9,056 nucleotides of DNA from UBA7446 sp964014735 (GTDB lineage Bacteria > Bacteroidota > Bacteroidia > Flavobacteriales > Flavobacteriaceae). The stretch lies in assembly GCA_964014735.1 (NCBI GenBank), contig CAXHBH010000044.1, positions 1 through 9,056 on the forward strand. The letters run 5' to 3'. Position 1 is the first letter of the stretch, and each line of letters starts with the position of its first letter. Below are positions 1 to 6,212 of this stretch, piece after piece. The translations under genes and the position numbers were made by a program. The notes below the pieces were generated by a model that ran no database searches, was not told the origin of the DNA, and saw nothing but the letters and a program-made list of their open reading frames with translations.

Positions 1-1
1 T

Positions 2-1414
2 CGAGCTTTTGAGTCAATTGATGATTTGAAAACTGGTATATATTGGTTGTATGATAACCTAGATACAACTCCTGATATTGCTATGAGTGCATTATACACT
101 GATGAAATTGGAATTGGCGTTGATAGCGGAAACCAAGGTCTAAGTGCATATGATTATATCCTAACGCCATCTAGTACTGCTTCTAGTGTTTTTTGGACAG
201 GCTTATACGATACTGTAAATTTTGCAAATAGAGTTCTTGAAGCCGCTGCTGTATATACACCAACAGCAAGTGAACAAGATCAGTATGACGCTATTATTGC
301 ACATGCAACAGCTATTAGAGCTTTCGGTCATCTTAAACTCCTTGCATACTATACACCAGCATCGGATTTTGCGGATGATTCTGCATTAGCAATACCCTTA
401 GTTATGGAAGTACCTTCAATTGATGCGCAACCACTCCGTGACACAGTAGGTGATGTATTTACAGCAATATTATCAGATTTAAATACTGCTATGGCAGATA
501 TAGACACTGACTTAGGGCTAATAGGAGATGCTAATTCTTACAAAACTGGTGATGCAATTACTGGAGTAAAGGCAATTATTGCAGCAATGCGTGAAAATTA
601 TAGTGAGGCATTAACATTGTCTGAAACACTTGTAAACAAATATCCATTGGCAACTACTGCTGAATATCCATTAATTTTTACGGATGAAAGTGATGTAGAA
701 GTAATTTTTAAATTAGAACGTACTCGTGGTGATTCGTTTGATGGACAGGGCTCTGTTGGATCTGTTGCGGCTGGTGGATGGGCTGGTGCCATATTTTGTT
801 TTAGTGGTGCAACAAGCGACCCATACTTTGAAGTAGGTAGGTCACTATACAACGCTATTGATGACAACGATATTCGTAAAAGTGTGATCGTACACCCAAG
901 TTCTGTTGTAGATGCTGGATATGCATCACTACCTGCTGGGGAATACAAAGAGAAAGACATCCTGTATGTTGGTAAATATAAAGGTTCTGAGGCGCAAGAA
1001 TTAATGAATGATTTAAAAGTTCTTCGTGTTTCTGAAATGTATTTGATTCATGCTGAGGCTCAAGCTGCACTTGGAGATTTGACTGGTTCTGCTGCAACAT
1101 TAAAAGCATTAAGAGATGCCCGTTTTGGCGCTGCTACAACAGCTCTTTCTTTTGCTAGTGCTACAGATGCTTACGCAGCTATTGTTGATGAACGTAGAAT
1201 TGAATTTGCTTTCGAAGGAAATAGATATTTTACCCTCAAAAGATTAGGCCCAAAAGCAAATAAAGATGCTGTGAAAGATCCTAAAGATTGCGAATTAGCA
1301 GCAGTAGCAAATTGTGGTTTATCATCAAGTGATTACAGGTTTACATTACCTATACCTTTAATTGAGTTTGATGGCAATCCTAACCTAAGAACACAACAAA
1401 ATCCTGGATATTAA
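2..1414 (+). CDS. SusD/RagB-family outer-membrane nutrient-binding lipoprotein (5' end missing)
   Basis: The reading frame is open from nucleotide 2, so the start codon, signal peptide and lipobox lie left of the window; the TTG at 26 is an internal Leu codon, not a start. About 470 residues remain. The visible N-terminus (FESIDDLKTGIYWLYDNL) matches the early SusD helix that follows the lipobox region. The C-terminal half carries family hallmarks: VSEMYLIHAEAQAALGD (TPR-like helix, about nt 1029-1080), DERRIEFAFEGNRYFTLKR (about 1187-1245), and the closing LPIPLIEF followed by NPGY just before the stop. SusD proteins sit on the cell surface as a lid on a SusC TonB-dependent transporter and help to capture oligosaccharides or other nutrients. 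The next gene, 11 nt downstream, encodes another lipoprotein, consistent with a SusC-SusD-accessory operon. The substrate cannot be told from this sequence. Family assignment is firm; the glycan role is inferred. Confidence 0.93.
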   Translation, partial: RAFESIDDLKTGIYWLYDNLDTTPDIAMSALYTDEIGIGVDSGNQGLSAYDYILTPSSTASSVFWTGLYDTVNFANRVLEAAAVYTPTASEQDQYDAIIAHATAIRAFGHLKLLAYYTPASDFADDSALAIPLVMEVPSIDAQPLRDTVGDVFTAILSDLNTAMADIDTDLGLIGDANSYKTGDAITGVKAIIAAMRENYSEALTLSETLVNKYPLATTAEYPLIFTDESDVEVIFKLERTRGDSFDGQGSVGSVAAGGWAGAIFCFSGATSDPYFEVGRSLYNAIDDNDIRKSVIVHPSSVVDAGYASLPAGEYKEKDILYVGKYKGSEAQELMNDLKVLRVSEMYLIHAEAQAALGDLTGSAATLKALRDARFGAATTALSFASATDAYAAIVDERRIEFAFEGNRYFTLKRLGPKANKDAVKDPKDCELAAVANCGLSSSDYRFTLPIPLIEFDGNPNLRTQQNPGY

Positions 1415-1425
1415 TACATAATGAT

Positions 1426-2250
1426 ATGAAAAATAATTTTAAATTTTTAACAACAATTCTAGTATCACTTCTATTTCTCACATCATGTGAAGAAGATGTA
1501 TTAGTTTATACACCTGAAAGCTCATATGCCCACTTAACAAGTAGTACATCAGCCACAATGGGTGAAAGTTCTACTACAGGAAAAACAATAAATGTTGTAC
1601 TTGGGACTGTAAGTAATGATAGTGGTGAGTCATTTGATTTCACTGTTACTGGTGATAGCTCACGTTACACAGTTACTCCTGCAGATGGAAAAGTAGTTTT
1701 CTCAGCTGGTTCATATGAAGCAACAATAACAGTTACTCCGGTAGATAATACTGTAAGTGATGGAAATGCTGATTTAACCATCACCTTAACTGGTGAAAAC
1801 GTAGGTGTAGGTGGAGACGGTGTAGATTTAACATCGGTTACAGTCACAATCATAGATGATGATTGTCCAATAGTAATTGATGATACGGCATCTTGGATAG
1901 CTCAATACGATTACACTAGCTCTACTAGAGGATTAATGCCTGCAAATGAAATTGTGCTAACTAAAGTAGGCGATAATCAATGGTACTTACCTACAACCTG
2001 GGGTCTAAATGGAGTATCATGGTTAACCGCAAATTCGGCTTATGACGGACGGTATGTGTTTGAAGCACTTATTACTCTAAATCCTGCCGACTTAACCTGT
2101 ACAATTGATGGTCTTTCCAGTCTAACACCCGGTGGTGACTCTGGTTCATATGATCCGTGTTCTAACACATTTACTTTTGCATCATTAAACGATGCATTGT
2201 TTAGTGGAGGAGCCGGATTAGATCGTGGATTTACGTTGACCGGAAAATAA
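1426..2250 (+). CDS. Surface lipoprotein with Calx-beta-like domain, SusD-linked (SusE/F-position)
   Basis: The 274-aa product starts MKNNFKFLTTI, has a hydrophobic core and a lipobox LFLTSC with Cys21 as the lipidation site. The EED directly after the Cys resembles the acidic export signal that sends Bacteroidetes lipoproteins to the outer face of the outer membrane. Residues about 35-146 look like a Calx-beta/immunoglobulin-like beta-sandwich: alternating short strands, TPVDNTVSDGNADLTITL, and the typical ending VTVTIIDDD. Residues about 150-274 form a second domain containing WGLNGVSW and GGDSGSYDPCSNTFTF, which I cannot assign to a named family; it holds Cys225 and Cys245. The ATG at 1426 is chosen because the ATG at 1421 meets a stop two codons later. 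Position right after susD suggests a SusE/SusF-like accessory glycan-binding protein, but this is inferred from context. The gene ends shortly before a strong hairpin terminator. Confidence 0.82.
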   Translation: MKNNFKFLTTILVSLLFLTSCEEDVLVYTPESSYAHLTSSTSATMGESSTTGKTINVVLGTVSNDSGESFDFTVTGDSSRYTVTPADGKVVFSAGSYEATITVTPVDNTVSDGNADLTITLTGENVGVGGDGVDLTSVTVTIIDDDCPIVIDDTASWIAQYDYTSSTRGLMPANEIVLTKVGDNQWYLPTTWGLNGVSWLTANSAYDGRYVFEALITLNPADLTCTIDGLSSLTPGGDSGSYDPCSNTFTFASLNDALFSGGAGLDRGFTLTGK

Positions 2251-2263
2251 ATAAAAGTAAAAC

Positions 2264-2301
2264 AAAAAAAGGGCCTTAACTTAAGTTGGGCCTTTTTTTT
2301 T
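2264..2301. terminator. Bidirectional Rho-independent terminator
   Basis: A run of seven A (2264-2270) is followed by a hairpin and a run of T (2293-2301). The left arm GGCC (2272-2275) pairs with GGCC (2289-2292); inside it AAC (2278-2280) pairs with GTT (2285-2287) around a TTAA loop, with G-T wobbles at 2271/2293 and 2276/2288 and one bulged T (2277). The A-run and T-run extend the stem. Because both flanks are A/T tracts, the structure can end transcription of the plus-strand susD/lipoprotein pair and of the convergent minus-strand gene, whose TAA stop (2302-2300) overlaps the T-run. Pairing was worked out by hand; no folding energy was calculated. Confidence 0.85.
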
Positions 2302-2929
2302 ACATAAAGTTGAAAAATTTGATAAAATCTTTTTCGGATTTAAATTTCAATTTATAGCTTTTGATCAAGCCTTTGTAATCAGGAAAAGTATTTGCAATTG
2401 CTTTTTTGTTTTTTGAAACTATAGAGTATTTTCCGTCGACATAAAAAATGAAATTATTTTTAATTTCAATCTTACCTGGTTTGGGTAAATCATAGCCATT
2501 GGTAGAAGGTTTAGGTAATGTGATTTTTGAAAAGTAGGATTTATAAAGTATGTTTCCATTAATTTTAGATAATTGTGACGTCACAAATGTTTGTTCATTA
2601 ACCTTGAGATAATTAAAATTTTGATTGCCAATTGAAATATTGATGTTAGGGTTATAATTTAAAACATGTATCTTTCCAAAGTTATTTATAAAGCAAATTG
2701 AATTTGTGTTAGCATTAATATTGAACTTAAGTGGTACTTGTCGACCCTCGTAGTTAAGAATTCCTGACCTAAAATCTTTAAAAACATAGACAGATCCAAC
2801 ATATTCGTGAATAGTTTTTAATGATGATATTTCTTTATATAATTGAACAGGAACGTCAATTTGTTGCTGAGAAAAAATTGAAAAAGAGATGAAAAGAAAA
2901 AACGCATTGGTACCTATATTTTTCTTCAT
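2300..2929 (-). CDS. Secreted protein of unknown function (209 aa)
   Basis: The product begins MKKNIGTNAFFLFISFSIFSQQQ, a clear Sec signal peptide with probable cleavage near residues 20-22 and no lipobox Cys. The mature part is rich in Asn, Lys, Ile and Phe and looks beta-rich: GILNYEGRQVPLKFNI, then FGKIHVLN, then LYKSYFSKITLPKP. The C-terminus (FYVDGKYSIV, SKNKKAIANTF, KFKSEKDFIKFFNF) has a pattern I associate with uncharacterised Bacteroidetes periplasmic or secreted proteins, but I cannot name a family. The ATG at 2929 is the only plausible start: there is no other Met until the last residue, and a later start would lose the signal peptide. The first 41 nt overlap head to head with the start of the divergent protease gene. 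Base composition is very AT-rich. It stops inside the T-run of a shared terminator. It could be a partner or inhibitor of the protease, but nothing in the sequence proves that. Confidence 0.7.
   Translation of the reverse strand: MKKNIGTNAFFLFISFSIFSQQQIDVPVQLYKEISSLKTIHEYVGSVYVFKDFRSGILNYEGRQVPLKFNINANTNSICFINNFGKIHVLNYNPNINISIGNQNFNYLKVNEQTFVTSQLSKINGNILYKSYFSKITLPKPSTNGYDLPKPGKIEIKNNFIFYVDGKYSIVSKNKKAIANTFPDYKGLIKSYKLKFKSEKDFIKFFNFM
2889..2929. other. Head-to-head overlap of two divergent signal-peptide coding starts
   Basis: Both ATG codons lie inside the other gene: the plus-strand ATG at 2889-2891 and the minus-strand ATG at 2929-2927. The 41 shared bases encode MKRKNALVPIFFF on one strand and MKKNIGTNAFFLF on the other. 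Lysine codons (AAA/AAG) on one strand read as TTT/CTT on the other, so the basic n-region of each signal peptide lies antisense to the Phe/Leu core of the other. The 5' leader and promoter of each gene must lie in the coding region of its partner. I could not identify a convincing Bacteroidetes-type promoter (TTTG / TAnnTTTG) for either gene. Confidence 0.65.
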
Positions 2930-4799
2930 AGGGGCAAATATTATTTTTAGCCAAAGTAATAAAATTAATTTATATTACTTACATGTGAAAAATAACATTG
3001 AACAAAAGCAAAAAATCGAAAATGAAATAATAGATGATTTCATGGAGAAAAAAGGGATTTCAAAAAGACCTGCAAAAATAACTGATGATGGGCGAGCATT
3101 GTTTTTCGAAACTCATAATATAGATTCGTCAAAAGACACAAAAACTGATCAATTAAATCCAAGTGGAAGTTTGGGACTTGACTTAGAAGGCGAAGGTTAC
3201 AAAATTGGTGTTTGGGATGAGGGTCATGTTTTCAAAGAACATGTTGAGTTCCAAAACATTGTTGATAGAGTATTAATTGGCCAAGATTTACCATACGATT
3301 TAAATTATGATAGTCATGCAACTCACGTTGCAGGTACAATTGGAGCAAGTGGAGTATTCCCAGATGCAAAAGGAATGGCTTCAAAGGTTCAAATTATATC
3401 TTATGATTGGAACAATGCATTTTTAGAGCTTATGTTAGATGCAGCAAATGATATTTATATTTCAAACCATTCCTATGGATTACCTGGATTTCAAGATAAC
3501 GGGCAACCAACTGTAAGTTATAGTTACCTTGGAACATATGATGACTGGGCCAGCGATTTGGATGCGATTCACTTTGCAAGACCAAATTTTCTTGCTGTAT
3601 GTTCAGCAGGAAACGAAGGACTGGAAGATAATTTTGAATCCGCCGTTGCCGGTTATGATGTACTAACAGACATGTCAACAGCTAAAAACAATATGGTAGT
3701 AGCTAACGCTAAAAACATTTTATATTTTCAGTCTGGAGCTACATTAAAAAGAATAAATGAATCTAGCAGTCAAGGGCCAACAAATGATTTTAGAGTAAAG
3801 CCTGATATTTCAGGAATCGGGACACAAGTAATATCTAGTACAGTAAGTAACAATTTAAATGAAATGAATTTGTACTCAACTTCTTCGGGTACATCAATGG
3901 CTGCACCAAATATTTCTGGCTCATTAGTATTGTTGCAAGAATTTTATAACCAGACAAAAGGAGAATTACCACTTTCTTCAACTCTAAAAGCGCTTACAAT
4001 TAATACTGCGTTAGATGCTGGGGATGATGGCCCAGACCCAAATTTTGGTTGGGGAATCATGGATTCAATGAAGAGTGCAATTACTATCTCGGAAAATGTA
4101 ACTAATGAGACTATACTGGAAGGAACTATTAGTCAAGGAGAAGAAATCATTTTTGGGCTGGAATTTTATAATGATGAAAATGAAATCTCAGTTACTATGT
4201 GTTGGACAGATCCAGAAGGTGATAGTTTAGATTCTGCATTAGATAAAAATGTACCTGTTTTGGTTAATGATTTAGATCTTAGAATAATTGAAAGCGAAAC
4301 AATTGAATATTTTCCCTATGCTTTTTCTTTAGATAATAAAATCAACAATGATAAATGGGCAATTAAAACTGATAATTTTGTTGATAATGTTGAACGTGTA
4401 GACTTCAACAAGAACACAGGGGCATCTTATAAAATTAAAATCAGTCATAAGAACAACTTGTTTAATCCCAGCCAAGATTCAGAAGAAATTCAGTACCAAA
4501 ATTTTTCAATAGTTGTTTCAAATGGAGCTAAAATAAATACAACTCTGGATATAAATGAACCTTATAAAACTGATCAAGAATATTTCTCAATTAATTATCA
4601 AAAAAGCGGAATAAGCTTAGTCAATATTTCAGATGTTTATGTAGATACAATTTTAATATATTCACTAGATGGAAGATTGATTTACTCAGAAAAACCTAAT
4701 CAAGTTAAAAAAATATATAATCTTGTAACCCTACCAAAAACAGGTATACTAGTGGCCAAGTTTGGAGAATCCAGATATGTTAAAAAGTTTATACGATAA
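2889..4799 (+). CDS. Secreted S8 subtilisin-like serine protease with T9SS sorting domain
   Basis: This 636-aa protein has a signal peptide (residues 1 to about 21, ending NIIFSQS) and a probable propeptide up to about residue 95. The catalytic domain (about 100-400) shows all expected residues: Asp110 in GVWDEGH, His143 in SHATHVAG, oxyanion Asn242 in SAGNEG, and Ser336 in GTSMAAP, with the conserved SSQGPTNDFRVKPD before it. Residues about 405-545 form a C-terminal beta-sandwich like that of KP-43-type subtilases (CWTDPEGD, VPVLVNDLDL, VDNVERV). Residues about 555-636 match a type A T9SS sorting domain: IYSLDGRLIYSE, LPKTGILVAKFG and a basic VKKFIR end. The protein should therefore cross the inner membrane by Sec and the outer membrane by T9SS, to be released or surface-anchored. 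The ATG at 2889 is needed for the signal peptide; the next Met is residue 52. The gene is AT-rich and starts inside the opposite-strand gene. Proteolysis of external protein is the likely role. Confidence 0.95.
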   Translation: MKRKNALVPIFFFIGANIIFSQSNKINLYYLHVKNNIEQKQKIENEIIDDFMEKKGISKRPAKITDDGRALFFETHNIDSSKDTKTDQLNPSGSLGLDLEGEGYKIGVWDEGHVFKEHVEFQNIVDRVLIGQDLPYDLNYDSHATHVAGTIGASGVFPDAKGMASKVQIISYDWNNAFLELMLDAANDIYISNHSYGLPGFQDNGQPTVSYSYLGTYDDWASDLDAIHFARPNFLAVCSAGNEGLEDNFESAVAGYDVLTDMSTAKNNMVVANAKNILYFQSGATLKRINESSSQGPTNDFRVKPDISGIGTQVISSTVSNNLNEMNLYSTSSGTSMAAPNISGSLVLLQEFYNQTKGELPLSSTLKALTINTALDAGDDGPDPNFGWGIMDSMKSAITISENVTNETILEGTISQGEEIIFGLEFYNDENEISVTMCWTDPEGDSLDSALDKNVPVLVNDLDLRIIESETIEYFPYAFSLDNKINNDKWAIKTDNFVDNVERVDFNKNTGASYKIKISHKNNLFNPSQDSEEIQYQNFSIVVSNGAKINTTLDINEPYKTDQEYFSINYQKSGISLVNISDVYVDTILIYSLDGRLIYSEKPNQVKKIYNLVTLPKTGILVAKFGESRYVKKFIR

Positions 4800-4809
4800 A
4801 TAATATTAG

Positions 4810-5526
4810 TTGATAAGCATTGTTTTTGGTATTAACGCAGTCCGTGAGGCCATACAGGATCCATCGCGTGTTCAAAAAGTTCTCATTGAAGACGGACTTA
4901 AAAACCCTGCTGCACAAAATCTAAAAGAAGAATTAATGCGCTCTGGCGTATCCTATTCGTTTGTACCTCCTCAAAAACTGTATAAACACACCAAAGAAAA
5001 CCACCAGGGTTTTGTGGCACTCATCGGACAAGTTAAGTTTACAGAATTAGAGTATGTAATTGACACAGAAAAACAACAACTCTTCCTACTACTTGATGGC
5101 ATAACCGATGTGCGAAACTTCGGGGCCATCATTCGATCTGCAGTGGGTTTGGGCGCAAGCGGTATCATTATTGGTCAAACAGGATCTGCTCCGTTGAATG
5201 ACATTGCCATTCAAGCCTCTGCTGGAGGTGCATTTCACATTCCTATTATTCGTGTAAGCCACCTTAAAGATGCCATGTACTTACTGCAGTCCCATGAAAT
5301 TACATTAGTAGGATGCACAGAAAAAGCGACTTCATTTGTGTCAGACATAAACCTAAAACGTTCGATGGGTATTGTTATGGGAAATGAACACAAGGGCATC
5401 AGCAGAGGCATACTAAATCTTTGTGATGAGCAGATAAAAATTCCAATAAACGAAATATTGGACTCCTACAATGTTTCTGTTGCAGCCTCGCTTGTAATGT
5501 ATGAATATCACAGACAAAACAACTAA
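4810..5526 (+). CDS. rlmB: TrmH/SpoU-family 23S rRNA (guanosine-2'-O)-methyltransferase
   Basis: The 238-aa product has a short N-terminal substrate-binding domain (FGINAVREAI at residues 6-15, ENHQGFVAL at about 63-71) and a C-terminal SPOUT methyltransferase domain with the trefoil-knot motifs. Motif 1 is NFGAIIRSAVGLGASGII (Asn103, Arg109), motif 2 is GNEHKGIS (191-198), and motif 3 is IPINEILDSYNVSVAAS (Asn221 in the NVSVA signature). This family uses S-adenosylmethionine; RlmB methylates the ribose of G2251 in the 23S rRNA P-loop, but tRNA- or other rRNA-specific paralogues look similar, so the exact target is inferred. The start is probably TTG at 4810, since an in-frame TAG ends at 4809, the next Met is residue 43, and the GINAV motif must be kept. 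It lies 10 nt after the protease stop, yet composition changes sharply, so shared expression is uncertain. Its stop overlaps that of the convergent phosphatase gene. Confidence 0.87.
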   Translation: MISIVFGINAVREAIQDPSRVQKVLIEDGLKNPAAQNLKEELMRSGVSYSFVPPQKLYKHTKENHQGFVALIGQVKFTELEYVIDTEKQQLFLLLDGITDVRNFGAIIRSAVGLGASGIIIGQTGSAPLNDIAIQASAGGAFHIPIIRVSHLKDAMYLLQSHEITLVGCTEKATSFVSDINLKRSMGIVMGNEHKGISRGILNLCDEQIKIPINEILDSYNVSVAASLVMYEYHRQNN

Positions 5527-6212
5527 AGCAAAAAGGTTAGCTCCTCTAGCTGTTCAATTTCTTTATAGTGTGTTGGATTTCTTTTAACTACCGGCATAAA
5601 ATGGATAGCATGCATGCCAACATTTAAGGCACCTTCAACATCGGCCTCTAGGCTGTCCCCTATCATAACGGCCTCCGACGGTCTAACACCACCAACTTTT
5701 AGCGCATAATTAAAAATTTCAGGATCTGGTTTTTTCTTTCCCACCGATGACGAATCCGTTATTGTTTCAAAGTAAGGTAATAAGCCTGAATTTTTCATTT
5801 TAAAATGTTGTACATCTTTAAAACCATTCGTAATCATATGCAAGGCATAGTGGGACTTGAGTGTTTCTAAAATAGATATAGCACCTGGAAATAGGGTATT
5901 ATATTCAGGAAGTATTTGAATATAGGCATCTGCCAAATCATAAATTAAGAAGTCGGATGCCTGAAAATTCAAACAATCAAAAACGGTTTTTAGGCGTTCG
6001 TATCGCAACTTTTCTTTGTCAATCTTGCCTTCTCGATACAATCGCCAATAGGCCGTGTTATTTGGCACATAAACTTTAAGGAACTCATCAAGTTTAAGAC
6101 CTATTTCATATTGCTTAAAAAGGGTTTTAAATGCCAGCGCAGAGTTTTTTTCAAAATCCCAAAGTGTGTGATCCAAATCAAAATACAGCCCCTTGATTGT
6201 CGATTTATTCAT
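5523..6212 (-). CDS. HAD-superfamily phosphatase, YjjG (pyrimidine nucleotidase) type
   Basis: The 229-aa protein carries all four haloacid-dehalogenase motifs: motif I FDLDHTLWDF with nucleophile Asp12 and acid/base Asp14, motif II MITNG (Thr128), motif III Lys161 in GKKKPDPEIF, and motif IV IGDSLEAD (Asp186, Asp191). The helical cap after motif I (about residues 20-100) and the DHTLWDF variant are typical of the YjjG group, which dephosphorylates nucleoside monophosphates, including non-canonical pyrimidine nucleotides, in the cytoplasm. Length agrees with that group. Substrate choice is inferred from family resemblance. It is the last gene of the obg cluster on the minus strand; its ATG lies 8 nt inside the end of the upstream DUF7033 gene, indicating translational coupling. 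Its TAG shares the four bases CTAA with the TAA of the convergent methyltransferase gene, and no terminator hairpin is evident there. Confidence 0.88.
   Translation of the reverse strand: MNKSTIKGLYFDLDHTLWDFEKNSALAFKTLFKQYEIGLKLDEFLKVYVPNNTAYWRLYREGKIDKEKLRYERLKTVFDCLNFQASDFLIYDLADAYIQILPEYNTLFPGAISILETLKSHYALHMITNGFKDVQHFKMKNSGLLPYFETITDSSSVGKKKPDPEIFNYALKVGGVRPSEAVMIGDSLEADVEGALNVGMHAIHFMPVVKRNPTHYKEIEQLEELTFLL

Noticed and set aside
26..28. TTG as a start codon of the SusD-like gene
   Set aside because: The frame is open upstream to the window edge with SusD-like residues, and a start here would lack the signal peptide and lipobox.
598..1109. Minus-strand open frames of 120 and 84 codons inside the susD-like gene
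   Set aside because: They lie fully inside a gene with clear SusD motifs; their products show no domain and have low-complexity composition typical of antisense shadows.
1669..1740. Direct repeat ACAGTTACTCC about 60 nt apart in the lipoprotein gene
   Set aside because: Both copies encode the strand motif TVTP in a beta-sandwich; codon reuse explains it better than a mobile or regulatory repeat.
2935..2960. Sequences resembling the Bacteroidetes TAnnTTTG promoter element (TTACTTTG, AATATTTG) upstream of the minus-strand 209-aa gene
   Set aside because: Each differs from the consensus, one lies too close to the ATG, and no matching TTTG -33 element was found; AT-rich DNA gives such matches by chance.
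3430..3678. Minus-strand open frame of 82 codons inside the protease gene
   Set aside because: Antisense to the well-supported catalytic domain and without any recognisable feature.
5538..5555. Possible small hairpin AGCT-cctct-AGCT near the end of the phosphatase gene as a terminator
   Set aside because: Only a four-base stem within coding sequence and no T-run in the right place on either strand.
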